Shown here: piece after piece, positions 38,131-47,877 of the stretch | Position numbering within the stretch: the first letter of the stretch is position 1 | Layout: each line of letters starts with the position of its first letter | From: Rhizobium bangladeshense | GTDB lineage: Bacteria; Pseudomonadota; Alphaproteobacteria; Rhizobiales; Rhizobiaceae | Assembly: GCF_017357245.1 (NCBI RefSeq) | Contig: NZ_CP071615.1 | Coordinates: 248,001 to 312,000 of the forward strand | Length of the DNA: 64,000 nucleotides | Reading direction: 5' to 3' | Translations under genes and position numbers: made by a program | The notes under the pieces: model-generated | What the model was told of the DNA's origin: nothing | The model's database searches: none | Seen by the model: only the letters and a program-made list of their open reading frames with translations

Positions 38131-39939
38131 ATGCAAATCAGTCGCCTTTACTCGAACTTGCCTGACATTCTTTCACCTATTGGGTTCAATCATGGAGCCA
38201 ATGGCGATCGGCTGAACATCGTGCTCGGCGAGGTCAAACATCCCAAGGATCGAAAGAAAGATTCGCATAATCTCGGCAAGACGACGCTATTGCAGCTGAT
38301 CGACTTCCTTATGTTGAAGGGATGGTCGCAGGACAGCTTTCTCTACAAACATCGGGATCGTTTCGCCGATTTTGTTTTTTATCTCGAGATCGCGTTGAAC
38401 GGTGGTGGGTATGCCACGATTAGGCGTAGTGTTGCTGCACCCACGCGCGTCGCCTTTTCCCGTCATGAAGATCCCGATCAAAATTTTGACGGCGCTGCCG
38501 ACGACGTCTGGGACCATCCAGATTTGCCGATCGATGAAGCGATCAAGCTTCTTGACGCATGGCTGGATCTGCGTGCGCTTCAACCTTACGACTACAGAAA
38601 GGCGATCACCTACTTCCTGCGCTCTCAGGGCGACTGGAGTGATGAACTGCAGCTGCAGAAGTTCCAGGCCGGGCGTGATCTTCATTGGAAGCCGTTTGTT
38701 GCTCATCTTTTTGGCTTCAATCAGAATCCGATCACCCGAAAATACGAGCTGGACGAACGCATTGCGAAACTCCAGGAAAAGCAGGCTGAACAGCAGTCTG
38801 AGGTCCAGTTCAAAGAAGAGGACCTTCCCAAACTGACGGCGGAACTCGGGGTCCTCCATCAGCATGTCGAGGATTTGGAGGGGCAGCTCGATGCCTTTCG
38901 CTTCGACGATGAAGAACGTCGGATAATGCGCGATCTCGTCGACACCATTGAGGACGAGATCGCCTCGCTCAATCAGCAGATCTACGATGCACGATACGAT
39001 ATTGGCCAGATCGACAGCTCTCTCAGCCATAAGGACAAGTTCGATCTGGGCGAAGTTCAATCGATCTTTGATGAAGCAAAGCTTCATTTTCCGACGCAGC
39101 TCAAAAAGCAGTATGGCGAGCTCGTGGAGTTTAAGAAGAAGGTCACCCAAGAGCGAAATGCCGCCTTGCGTAAGCGCCGCAAGGAGCTTGAGGTCGCGCT
39201 ATCGGCTGCCGAAGATCAAAAGACGTTGCTTGATGCTCGGAGAGTCGAGCGTCTGAAGGTTCTTCGCTCAACGGACACCTTCGAAAAGTTCAAGGCATTG
39301 CAGAAGGACGTGACGCAACAGAAGGCGCAGCTTGTATATCTTGGCGAGCAACGGAAAAAACTTGAAGCTGTGGCGGAAACTGCGAGGCAGGTCCGCGAGG
39401 CAGAGCGTGATCGTGGTCGGGTCGTTGACGAGATCAAGGCTATGCTAGAAAAGCCGACGGTGATCTATGAGCGCTTCGCCAGGATTTTTAACGAATACTG
39501 TCAAAAAGTGCTCAACCATGAAGGCATCTTCTTCTTTCACATCAACTCTAACAACAATCTTGACTACAAGATCAGCCTGGGTCTTGCCGGGCAAAAGGGC
39601 GTTGCCTCCAGCCAAGGCGAGGGTACCAGCTACAAGAAGCTGATCTGCGCCTTGTTCGACCTGGCGCTCCTGCGCGTTTACGAGGACATTCCGTTCTTTC
39701 ATTTCGTGTATCACGACGGAATGTTTGAAGCTCTCGACGATCGAAAGAAGCTGGCATTCCTCGAGCTTGTCCGCGAGCAGATCAGCCACCGAAAGCTTCA
39801 ATATATCATGACAGTCATCGCGTCTGACCTGCCTCGCGATTCCAAGGGTAAGCTCGTTGCATTCGCAGATGACGAGATAGTTCTTCGACTGGACGATAGC
39901 GGACAAGCTGGACGGCTGTTCAAGATGGCCGAATTCTGA
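38131..39939 (+). CDS. ABC-3C SMC/RecN-like ATPase (DUF2326)
   Basis: 602-residue ABC ATPase with two head halves separated by a long coiled coil (about 205-440). The N-terminal head has the Walker A SHNLGKTTL (45-53). The C-terminal head has SSQGEGTSYKKLICALFDLALL as a signature-like region, then FFHFVYHDGMFEALDDRKK with the Walker B region. DUF2326 proteins of this form are the sensors of ABC-three-component conflict systems. The start is ATG 38131; the two preceding codons (TTG ACA) overlap the upstream stop. Confidence 0.88.
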   Translation: MQISRLYSNLPDILSPIGFNHGANGDRLNIVLGEVKHPKDRKKDSHNLGKTTLLQLIDFLMLKGWSQDSFLYKHRDRFADFVFYLEIALNGGGYATIRRSVAAPTRVAFSRHEDPDQNFDGAADDVWDHPDLPIDEAIKLLDAWLDLRALQPYDYRKAITYFLRSQGDWSDELQLQKFQAGRDLHWKPFVAHLFGFNQNPITRKYELDERIAKLQEKQAEQQSEVQFKEEDLPKLTAELGVLHQHVEDLEGQLDAFRFDDEERRIMRDLVDTIEDEIASLNQQIYDARYDIGQIDSSLSHKDKFDLGEVQSIFDEAKLHFPTQLKKQYGELVEFKKKVTQERNAALRKRRKELEVALSAAEDQKTLLDARRVERLKVLRSTDTFEKFKALQKDVTQQKAQLVYLGEQRKKLEAVAETARQVREAERDRGRVVDEIKAMLEKPTVIYERFARIFNEYCQKVLNHEGIFFFHINSNNNLDYKISLGLAGQKGVASSQGEGTSYKKLICALFDLALLRVYEDIPFFHFVYHDGMFEALDDRKKLAFLELVREQISHRKLQYIMTVIASDLPRDSKGKLVAFADDEIVLRLDDSGQAGRLFKMAEF

Positions 39940-40093
39940 CGTCAGTCTCACTGATGATCACAGCGGAGCCGGGGCGGCGAGGGGTATGATAATGGCCGGC
40001 TGACTCTTAGGGGCGAAGAGATATGCTACCGCCTGTTGGGGCCAGAACAAGAGCAGTCCGAAATCGTACGTTAAGGGCGAACGGAATGAGAAC

Positions 40094-43069
40094 TTATGCG
40101 ACCCACCGCAGCCCGGCTGGCAGACGGAGCGATCGAAATCCGTTCGGCATCTGATGTTCGGCATCCCAGGTGTAGATGCCGGTAAGGTTGATATGCTCCC
40201 AACTGAGCGGCGAGATGTGCTTCAACAGAGTATCAGGAATATCTCGACCCGCTCGCTTCAGCTGTGTGATTGCACGGTCGAGATAGACGGTATTCCAATG
40301 GACGATCGCACTGACGACGAGGTTGAGACCCGAGGCGCGGAACGCCTGGCTTTCGAACGACCGGTCGCGGATCTCGCCTCGCTCGTGGAAAAAGACAGCG
40401 CGTTTCAGCTTATGGGCGGCCTCGCCCTTGTTGAGACCGGCTTGGCATCTCCGCCGTAGTGCCGGGCTTGAGTACCATTCGATCATGAAGAGCGACCTTT
40501 CGATACGCCCGAGTTCGCGGAGCGCCCTCGCGAGATGGCTTTGCTTCGGAGATGCGGACAGTTTCTTGAGTATTGTAGACGGCACCACGGACCGCGTCGT
40601 GATCGACGCGGCGAGATGGAGTAGATCGTCCCAATGATCGAGGATAAGAGTGGTGTTGATCTGCGCCCCGATATGGTTCGACAGGGTCGGATATGCGTCG
40701 CTCTTCTCGAACGTGTGGAACTTCCGGTCTTTGAGATTGCGCAGTCGCGGTGAGAACCGCTTTCCGATCAATGCGAACAGCCCGAAGATATGATCACTGG
40801 CCCCGCCTGTGTCGGTAAAGTGTTCATGGATGTCGAGGACCGTGTCCTGATCGAAGAGCCCATCGAGCACATAGGCCGCCTCGCTCTCGGTCGGACTGAT
40901 GGGCAAAATGCTGAAGTAGCCGTACTGATCAGACAGATGGCTATAGAATTTCGATCCGGGTTCATTGCCGTAATGCAAGTTGATTTCGCCGCGCTTTGCA
41001 GCTCGGTCGCTCGCACGGAAGAATTGGCCATCGGACGATGACGTTGTGCCATTGCCCCACAGGCGGGAATGCGGATGCTGGGTGTGGGCATCGGTGATGC
41101 ACGCTTGTGCCGCGCGGTAGGTCTCCGATCGAGCATGGAATGTGCGCATCCACCCAATCTGGTGAGCGCTGATGCCCTTGGATGCGCCAGCCATTCGCTT
41201 CGGCCCAAGATTGGTCGCATCGGCCAGTACACCAGCGAGCATGGCAGAAACATTTTTCGGGACGTCGCCGGTGCGAACATGCGTGAAGTGATCCGCAAAA
41301 CCGGTCCATTCATGCACTTCCCTTAACAAGTCGGGAACCTCGACCAACGGATACATGTCGCTGATCTCGGCATTCAGTTCCTCGGCTGCCACGGGGACTT
41401 CACCGACGGTTGGTGTGACGATCAACGTTCCGGCCTCAAGACGAACTCCTTCGAGCTTTCCGGATCGTGCTCTGTGCGCCAGACGCTGCAGGTTGAACTC
41501 GAGCATCTGACGCGCTTCGGCAAGCCACTGCGCGCCATCAGCTTGGACCCCCAATCCGAGACGATCCTCCTCCTTCATCGTGATGAATGCCGACCGCGGC
41601 ATCAGATGCTCGTCAATCGGACGGAAAGATCGGCTGCCGTCGACCCAAATGTCCGCAGATCTGAGCCGGTCTCGCAAAACCGCTAGCGTGGCGATCTCGT
41701 AGAGACGGCGATCAGGTTTCCCTTGTTCGAAGATAAGCCGTCGATCAGTTTGGCTGAGGTGGGTGAGCGGCACGCGATCCGGGAGTGTTCGCCGCTTCTC
41801 CGCATAAAGCCGTTTCAGCAGCGCAATTGCTGCGAGAAGCGGGTCGTGGCGATGCGCCGAGCGGAACGTGAAGGCCTGAAGGAACGCACCAATGTATTTG
41901 TGGACGGTCGCATATTGCTCGGCTGCCACGGTCAATGGCGGTGCCTCGTTGTCGTCGACCATCGACTCAAGCTCAGGCTTCATCCGAAGCAGCCGGTCCC
42001 AGCCAACTCTTTGGTCGAGAACATCCAATGCGTTCCGACCATAGTCGTTGGCGGATTGCAGTGCGGTGATCGTATCTAGAAACATGCGCAGCGCTTTGGC
42101 GGTATTCGCTCTGCAGTCCATCTGTCGCTGCTTCTTTCGATTGTTGGCTTGCGAGAACAACTTGCCCATCAGCTTGATGAACATCGTCACCGCATCGTCC
42201 GTGAGCTTCTGGCAAAGCTTGATGACTTGAGCCACGATCAGAGCGTGGCGACGGCTGGCGTTGAAGTCGCTGGCAAGCCAGGCCGGCGTTGCGTTGCCCT
42301 CCCGTATCATCTGGTCCCACCGCCCAGATGATACGCGCGCCTGCAGTGCCGGATCGATCTCCAGCCGCCGCAGAAAAGCTATCCGCTCGGTCAGCCCGAC
42401 GAGGTTCGACGCAGCCGGCGCTTCTGGCGCGGAACGCAGCCAATGAAAGCGCGTCTGGCCGATCGACGGGTCAACCTCTAAGAACCTATCCAGTGATTGA
42501 AGCCTATCGAGTGGGATGTCTTCAATCAAAGTTCTTTCTGCCTGTCGGCGGGCTATGGCACGGCCGGCAAGGCCGATGCGTTCGATCGTGTCGATCGCCG
42601 GCAAAAGAGCTCCGCGTTCGCGAAACGTTGCGACAAGCGAACTGGCTATCGCAGCACCGTCGTCGGACATGGTCGCCGCTTGAATTGCCGCCAACAGCGC
42701 GGCGCGGCGATCTTGCACCGTCGCGCTTCTCGTATCCAGATAGACCATTAGTCGCGCCGTGTGATCCCGACGGGTTTCTTCGCGGCGTGCATAGAGGGCA
42801 AATTCGTCTGGGGTGGCGCCGACCTGATCAGCAACATACTTCAGCATGGCGCGAGGCGGAGTTTCTTCTGCTCCAAGCACTCGACCCGGGTATCGCATCA
42901 GACATAGCTGGATGGCAAAGCCGAGCCGATTGTGATTACGTCTCCGCAGTTCGATCTCCAGGCGATCCGCTAATGACAACGAATAGTGGCGAATTAAGCT
43001 GTCCTCGTCGACTGGGATATCGACAAGCTTCCGGCGATCTTGATCTTTGAGAAGCTTGCGCTTTGCCAT
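40094..43069 (-). CDS. tnpA: Tn3-family transposase TnpA
   Basis: 991-residue DDE transposase of the Tn3 family. The N-terminal DUF4158-type domain (DIPVDEDSLIRHYSLS, LGFAIQLCLMRYPGR) and the C-terminal Tn3 catalytic domain (GWMRTFHARSETYRAAQACI, SSDGQFFRASDRA, EHFTDTGGASDHIFGL, and SFESQAFRASGLNLVVSAIVHWNT with its catalytic Glu region) are all present. ATG at 43069 (MAKRKLLKD) is chosen over a start 37 codons upstream that has no ribosome site. A hairpin lies 99 bp upstream. Confidence 0.94.
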   Translation of the reverse strand: MAKRKLLKDQDRRKLVDIPVDEDSLIRHYSLSLADRLEIELRRRNHNRLGFAIQLCLMRYPGRVLGAEETPPRAMLKYVADQVGATPDEFALYARREETRRDHTARLMVYLDTRSATVQDRRAALLAAIQAATMSDDGAAIASSLVATFRERGALLPAIDTIERIGLAGRAIARRQAERTLIEDIPLDRLQSLDRFLEVDPSIGQTRFHWLRSAPEAPAASNLVGLTERIAFLRRLEIDPALQARVSSGRWDQMIREGNATPAWLASDFNASRRHALIVAQVIKLCQKLTDDAVTMFIKLMGKLFSQANNRKKQRQMDCRANTAKALRMFLDTITALQSANDYGRNALDVLDQRVGWDRLLRMKPELESMVDDNEAPPLTVAAEQYATVHKYIGAFLQAFTFRSAHRHDPLLAAIALLKRLYAEKRRTLPDRVPLTHLSQTDRRLIFEQGKPDRRLYEIATLAVLRDRLRSADIWVDGSRSFRPIDEHLMPRSAFITMKEEDRLGLGVQADGAQWLAEARQMLEFNLQRLAHRARSGKLEGVRLEAGTLIVTPTVGEVPVAAEELNAEISDMYPLVEVPDLLREVHEWTGFADHFTHVRTGDVPKNVSAMLAGVLADATNLGPKRMAGASKGISAHQIGWMRTFHARSETYRAAQACITDAHTQHPHSRLWGNGTTSSSDGQFFRASDRAAKRGEINLHYGNEPGSKFYSHLSDQYGYFSILPISPTESEAAYVLDGLFDQDTVLDIHEHFTDTGGASDHIFGLFALIGKRFSPRLRNLKDRKFHTFEKSDAYPTLSNHIGAQINTTLILDHWDDLLHLAASITTRSVVPSTILKKLSASPKQSHLARALRELGRIERSLFMIEWYSSPALRRRCQAGLNKGEAAHKLKRAVFFHERGEIRDRSFESQAFRASGLNLVVSAIVHWNTVYLDRAITQLKRAGRDIPDTLLKHISPLSWEHINLTGIYTWDAEHQMPNGFRSLRLPAGLRWVA

Positions 43070-43167
43070 CGCCCGACTCCATTCATGACCAATCTGCGTG
43101 AAGCGTTGTCGAGTCGGGCCGGACAGAGAAATCAAAACTGGCGCATGTCGATGGCAATCCACAGAGA

Positions 43168-43186
43168 TCGGATGTTGCACATCCGA
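43168..43186. promoter_or_regulatory. Inverted repeat upstream of tnpA
   Basis: TCGGATGT-tgc-ACATCCGA, a perfect 8-bp stem between tnpA and the right terminal repeat. It may be a regulator or host-factor site for tnpA, or a relic of the missing resolution site. Function is unknown. Confidence 0.35.
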
Positions 43187-43463
43187 ACTACGACATCGTT
43201 CCCGTTCCGTTCGGCCCTAGCGTACGATTTCGGACTGCTCTTGTTCTGGCCCCGTCATCGGAGCCCGGAACGACTCCGTTCGACCGTCATCCCAGTCCCA
43301 GCCGACCGCCGCGACGAAACGGCGAACGCTCGTTACCCGGGGGCATCGTAATCGCAACGACTATTCACTTACGCGCTATCGGGTCCACGGTTTCCAAGGG
43401 TACCCGTGGGAGTTCTTGAGCCGGTTCTAGCATTTTTGGTTGTCCACGATGATCGGATGTTCT

Positions 43464-46208
43464 TCAGCGCACACCAAGTTGCGCTGTGTAACTGCAATCT
43501 GGGTACTGCGTGCACCCCATAAAGCGGTCTCCGGTCTTGCTCTTTCTTTCGATGACATGCCCGACATGGCATGTTGGACATTGAGGCAGCGCCTCGCCGT
43601 CAATTGTCTCCAGTCGGAAGTTGCCACCGGCGATGTTTGCCAACTCGTGAATGTAACGTGATGGCTGCCGATCGTTCATCAGCAGGAAGACACCTCGGCT
43701 TGCCCGCGTTAGCGCGACGTAAAACAAACGCCGTTCCTCAGCGTATTCGAAGGTCTCTGGCTGCGGCATGACGAGGTTTAGAAGCTCGTCATCTTCAATT
43801 CGGCTGGGAACACCATATTCACCCTCGCTGACATCTAGCAGGATTGTGTAATCCGCCTCCAGCCCCTTCGCGCGATGAAATGACAAACCCGATACCTCGA
43901 TGTTTTCAAACCGGGGGAGCCCGCCGGCAAACGGATCAAGCAGGTTATACCGCCAAAGCACCATGACCTTCAGCCGGGCAGCGCTGCTCGTGCGCCATTG
44001 GCTTGCGATCCCGCCGAGAAACCGGTCAAGCCGGTCCAGGAGCCGCAGGCTGGCCTTACCGAAGTCGGGCTTGCCTTGCTCGCCCGTTATCGGAATTGCT
44101 CTGATGGATCGCGCAATCGCCGGTCTGGCCGAGCGAACTGCCTTTCTCAGCTGAGCGGGGTTTCGCTGTATGAAGTTTGCGGCAGCATCGGCGATCACCT
44201 GATTGCATCGGTAGGTCGTCTCGAGCCTGCCTTGCCAGCTTGCGCCGAAATTTTCCTCGAACTGCGTGAATATGCTGATATCAGAGCCGGCAAAGCGATA
44301 AATCGATTGCCAGTCGTCTCCGACCGCAAAGATCTTCGAGAATGGCTTCTGGTGCTTCAGTGCTTTAATCAGATTGGCGCGGGAATCTGAGATATCTTGG
44401 AATTCGTCGACGAGGATGAGGGAGTAGGGGCTCTTATACCGGGCCTCCTCCACCAAACGGGTCGCGTTGGCGATCATGGCATCGAAGTCGATACGCTGGT
44501 CGTCTTCGAGCTTCTTCGCGTAGGCCTCGGTAATTTTCGAGATTGCCTGTGCGAACGTCTTGGCACGCTTCTTGTCGTGAAGGGAATTTGCGCGCTCAAG
44601 GAGCATTTCCAAAGTCAGATCGCCAGCACGGATATGCTTGATGCAGATGGCGATCAGCTTCTGGAAGTGTTTGATGACGATCGGTTCGACCGCCTTCAAG
44701 ATTTCCTCAAGGCTGCGCTGACGGAATTGAATTTCTCGTTTGGAAAGCTCGGCCTCAAGCTGAAGGAGAAGCGTTCCATCGTTTGCCTGAGCTGATTTTG
44801 TCGTGAAGACGTCCAACTCTGCGCGGCTATAGGCAGCTAATTTGCTATCGGCATGTTCTACGTAGTCGGCAAATGGCGAGGAACCGTCGCTATCGATTGC
44901 GAGATGCTCATGGATGGTATTGCTTGCCGGGTAATAGAAATCGGGATGCACATGCCTGATCGTCCCGTCTTCGCCTTCCGTGGCGATCTGGCGCTCGTAT
45001 TGGAACTCGACCGTATTGAGCCACAGCCAGTTCGCTATGGTCTGCTCCTGCAGTGATTTGACGTAGACCCCGCCGAGTGCGCCAATCGACGCATCACGAC
45101 CACGACGGCGCGCTGAGATGTAGCGGTGATAGTCCGCATTGCTGTCAAAAACGGACGCTGGAATATCGGCTTGCGGATATAGCACGAGAAGGTCAATCCA
45201 GACCTTGGCAAAGCCCGCGTCCGATTGCATCAAGTCTTCGATGATCTTTGCGATGACCCGTGCTTCGCCAGTAGGGTGGTCCACCCAATTCGCCAATTGC
45301 GGTGGCCTGGCCTCCACCAGTTCGATGATACCCCGACCGAGAGCGTGGAACGTCGTGACCTTGCACTGCAGATCCGCTGGCTGGACGCCAAGCTGCTGCG
45401 CAATTCGTTCCCTCAGCTCTTCAGCTGCGGCCCGATTGTAGGCGAGGACAAGGATTTCCTCCGGTTGATACAGTCCCTTGTCCAGCACATAAGCGACCTT
45501 GCCGACCATCGTCGCCGACTTGCCTGACCCTGCGGACGCGATGAGGAGATTGCTGTCCTCAAGGCGAATACAGGACTCCCTCTGTTGGTCGGACAATGAT
45601 CGGCCATCGAGATCGTCAAAGAAGGGGGCGTATCTGGTGAGCTCGGTCGCAACAAATTCATTATTGTACTGATGGCGCCGGTCGGGGTCGGTCAGGAAAA
45701 ACAGGGACCGTGGAAGATCGGCTTCCATGGCCGCGGTTAAGCCGTCGGCGTCGAACAAGGGATGGGAGAGTGCTGCGGCGGCCGGGCCAGAAACACTCGC
45801 GATGGCTTGCGCCAGATCTGCCTGTGCGAGGTATTGCCGCTTCCCCTCGATCAATGGCTCGAGTTTCGCATCGACCTCTTTCAAAACCTCTTGATCCGAC
45901 CGGATCAGTTCGAGCAGGTAGCGATTGATGAACCTGTGAAGGTCCGTCGCGAGCCGAGTAGCGGCGTCCTCGCCGAGGCACGACAGAGTTTCGACATGAC
46001 TGCATGTGCGGATTTCGACCGTGTGCCAAAGCAGCGCCTTTTTGATACCGATGGCGGTAATGTCCAGGCATAGCAGTTCGGCCCGCGTTCCGGTGTGGAG
46101 TTCGACGGAAGCCGAGGTCGCCGTCGGTAGCCGGAGCTTCCATCTGCCGGAGGGAAACAGACGGGCGAAAAGGCCGGGCCGATAGGTGGTGTAGCGGTTG
46201 AAAATCAC
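43464..46208 (-). CDS. UvrD/Rep-like superfamily 1 helicase with C-terminal zinc ribbon
   Basis: 914-residue SF1 helicase, related to helicase IV/UvrD. A poorly conserved N-terminal region (about 1-200) precedes Walker A ASAGSGKSA (224-232), SLILVDEFQDISDSRANL (motif II), FAVGDDWQSIYRFAGSD (motif III) and EERRLFYVALTRAS (motif VI). The C-terminal tail is a four-cysteine zinc ribbon (CPTCHVGH, GCTQYPDC) like the topoisomerase IA finger. GTG start at 46208; no strong ribosome site. Located between an ABC-3C system and an AbiE pair, so a defence role is plausible. Confidence 0.9.
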   Translation of the reverse strand: MIFNRYTTYRPGLFARLFPSGRWKLRLPTATSASVELHTGTRAELLCLDITAIGIKKALLWHTVEIRTCSHVETLSCLGEDAATRLATDLHRFINRYLLELIRSDQEVLKEVDAKLEPLIEGKRQYLAQADLAQAIASVSGPAAAALSHPLFDADGLTAAMEADLPRSLFFLTDPDRRHQYNNEFVATELTRYAPFFDDLDGRSLSDQQRESCIRLEDSNLLIASAGSGKSATMVGKVAYVLDKGLYQPEEILVLAYNRAAAEELRERIAQQLGVQPADLQCKVTTFHALGRGIIELVEARPPQLANWVDHPTGEARVIAKIIEDLMQSDAGFAKVWIDLLVLYPQADIPASVFDSNADYHRYISARRRGRDASIGALGGVYVKSLQEQTIANWLWLNTVEFQYERQIATEGEDGTIRHVHPDFYYPASNTIHEHLAIDSDGSSPFADYVEHADSKLAAYSRAELDVFTTKSAQANDGTLLLQLEAELSKREIQFRQRSLEEILKAVEPIVIKHFQKLIAICIKHIRAGDLTLEMLLERANSLHDKKRAKTFAQAISKITEAYAKKLEDDQRIDFDAMIANATRLVEEARYKSPYSLILVDEFQDISDSRANLIKALKHQKPFSKIFAVGDDWQSIYRFAGSDISIFTQFEENFGASWQGRLETTYRCNQVIADAAANFIQRNPAQLRKAVRSARPAIARSIRAIPITGEQGKPDFGKASLRLLDRLDRFLGGIASQWRTSSAARLKVMVLWRYNLLDPFAGGLPRFENIEVSGLSFHRAKGLEADYTILLDVSEGEYGVPSRIEDDELLNLVMPQPETFEYAEERRLFYVALTRASRGVFLLMNDRQPSRYIHELANIAGGNFRLETIDGEALPQCPTCHVGHVIERKSKTGDRFMGCTQYPDCSYTAQLGVR

Positions 46209-46268
46209 GGGTCGGCCATCGCGCGAGTTGTCATTTCAGTTGGCTTCCCGCGATCATGGACGCTTTTC

Positions 46269-47282
46269 TCAGCCGCTGGCATTGGCCTTTTCTTGGATTT
46301 TTACGCATCGAGAGAGGAGTTCGTCGAAGGTCTCGGCCTCATCGAGAAGAAGGCCGTCTTCAAGCATCCGCGAGTAGTCCTGTTCGAGAGCTGTCCTCCC
46401 TGCGCCGGAGGGCGTCAGCTGCAGGCCCCTGCCCACAGCCGCTTCATAGTCAATCGGCGTTTTGTCAGCCGCCTTCTCAGCGAAAAACATCGATTTATGC
46501 TGCGCCACCGACTTTGCCAGCTCGCGATCAGCGATTGCGCTGTCGGCGACGCCTATATCGTCAAGACGAACGATGTCGTGCCAGTGGCGTGAAAAGCGCT
46601 CCCCGCGGAGGCGTTCCTGCAGGCAGAAGACGTGAATTGCTGTCGCCTTTTCCCAGAACGTGCATTCGGCATGCATGACCCGCGGTCGCGCGTTGGGAAA
46701 TTCGATGCCATCGACAAGGCCGGCAGCGTCGCATGAAATGTCGCGAACGCTTGCCGGTTCGCCGGTCGATCGAGCCCCAAACTCCAGCATCACGCTTGGA
46801 GCGACATAGCCGGATCCTCCACTAATTGCCTCGTAGTCGATGAAGAGCCTGTCGGCTTCGACCCGGACGGTGGCTGGAAGCGACTGGGCGCTGAGCGCAT
46901 CGGCAACGAGCGGGCGCACGGTCTCGGATACCCAGACCGGCAAACGCTTGCGGACTTCGCTCGACCAGCGCTTTTCTTCGCTTCTGGTTTTCGGCAATGC
47001 CTGCTCGTTCTCGCCCACAAGATCATGAGCGAGCGTGCGGATATCGTAGGTCAGGTCTACATCTTCCGAAAACCTACGGATGGCGTTGTAGGCTTTCGAG
47101 AGGGACGTGCCGCCCTTGAAGACAAGGTGGTCGCCAAGCGCCGTTCCGTAAAGGGTCTGCAGTGCCCACACGACCCACGCGTCCTTTTCCAGGAGGTGGA
47201 TAGGCCGCCTGGCTTTCTCCGCTGCGATCGCAAGGACTTCGCGTCGATCTTCTCGGGACAGTCGTAAAAACTGTTCAGCCAT
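46269..47282 (-). CDS. AbiEii/AbiGii-family nucleotidyltransferase toxin
   Basis: 337-residue toxin of a second type IV AbiE-like pair. HLVFKGGTSLSKAYNAI and RFSEDVDLTYDI form the DNA polymerase beta-like nucleotidyltransferase signature (GG-T-S and D-x-D). The central region FTHR-like segments typical of abortive-infection toxins continue to residue about 290 (FSRHWHDIVRLDDIG). Intact, unlike the toxin at 9.1-9.9 kb. Start overlaps the antitoxin stop by 8 bp. Confidence 0.9.
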   Translation of the reverse strand: MAEQFLRLSREDRREVLAIAAEKARRPIHLLEKDAWVVWALQTLYGTALGDHLVFKGGTSLSKAYNAIRRFSEDVDLTYDIRTLAHDLVGENEQALPKTRSEEKRWSSEVRKRLPVWVSETVRPLVADALSAQSLPATVRVEADRLFIDYEAISGGSGYVAPSVMLEFGARSTGEPASVRDISCDAAGLVDGIEFPNARPRVMHAECTFWEKATAIHVFCLQERLRGERFSRHWHDIVRLDDIGVADSAIADRELAKSVAQHKSMFFAEKAADKTPIDYEAAVGRGLQLTPSGAGRTALEQDYSRMLEDGLLLDEAETFDELLSRCVKIQEKANASG

Positions 47283-47868
47283 GAGCGGCCTTTCCTACAC
47301 TGCGGGCAAGCCAGCTGGGAAACTGAGGGGCGGCGGCAACGAGTTCGCCGAACGCCTCTGCGGAGAGCTTCCGCTTGATGCTCGGAAGAGCCTCGTCGGC
47401 CTTTTCCGGACCGAGCCAGGCCAGCGCGCGGACAGCCAGGCCGGCAGGCTTGTTCGCCAAGGCAAGCTGCCAACGTGGCACGTGCTTCAACTCGACCGTC
47501 TGGCTGCCGACAGTCATGGTTCGGCTGCGACCGGATGTGAAGTATATGGACCGGATCGGCACCTGACTGGAAAGCCCGAGTGAGTTTGCAGCCGCAGCGC
47601 CATTCGAAACGATCACCTCGCCACGCTGGTGCGCAACGGCTTCGACGGCTTGCTCGACCGTCGGCGGCCGGCTTCCGAAGCGGCTCTTGATCGCCTTGAG
47701 ATAGATCCCACGACCGGCCCGGACGAGCTCGCCGCGTTCATATAGGCGCGACAGAGCCTGGTCTACCGCAGCACGGTTTCCCAAATGCAGGAAGGCCTTT
47801 GCGGACAGCGCCGTTCCCTCGGGCAGCTGTTCGGCATAGGCCATGATCTGTCTTGTCAGTCGTTGCAT
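47275..47868 (-). CDS. AbiEi-like antitoxin (DUF6088 family)
   Basis: 197-residue antitoxin: an N-terminal winged helix (AKAFLHLGNRAAVDQALSRL, YERGELVRAGRGIYLK) and a C-terminal domain (GEVIVSNGAAAANSLGLSSQ, RTMTVGSQTVELKHVPRW). Members of this group pair with AbiEii nucleotidyltransferases and repress their own promoters. The ribosome site CAGGAGATT precedes the ATG at 47868 and touches a long inverted repeat (47878-47907). Confidence 0.86.
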   Translation of the reverse strand: MQRLTRQIMAYAEQLPEGTALSAKAFLHLGNRAAVDQALSRLYERGELVRAGRGIYLKAIKSRFGSRPPTVEQAVEAVAHQRGEVIVSNGAAAANSLGLSSQVPIRSIYFTSGRSRTMTVGSQTVELKHVPRWQLALANKPAGLAVRALAWLGPEKADEALPSIKRKLSAEAFGELVAAAPQFPSWLARSVGKAAHG

Positions 47869-47877
47869 GGCAATCTC

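Larger units (their letters stand above)
40038..43253 (-). mobile_element. Tn3-family element with only a transposase gene
   Basis: Both ends carry the inverted repeat GGGGCCAGAACAAGAGCAGT, continuing to 33 perfect bases (40038-40070 and 43221-43253) with about 23 further, mostly matching bases inside. The only gene is tnpA; no resolvase, res site or passenger gene is visible, as in other minimal Tn3-family elements such as IS1071. The 5-bp flanks differ (CTGTT and GTCAT), so the expected target duplication is missing. Size about 3.2 kb. Confidence 0.9.

Noticed and set aside
40033..43258. 5-bp target-site duplication of the Tn3 element
   Set aside because: The flanks CTGTT and GTCAT do not match.
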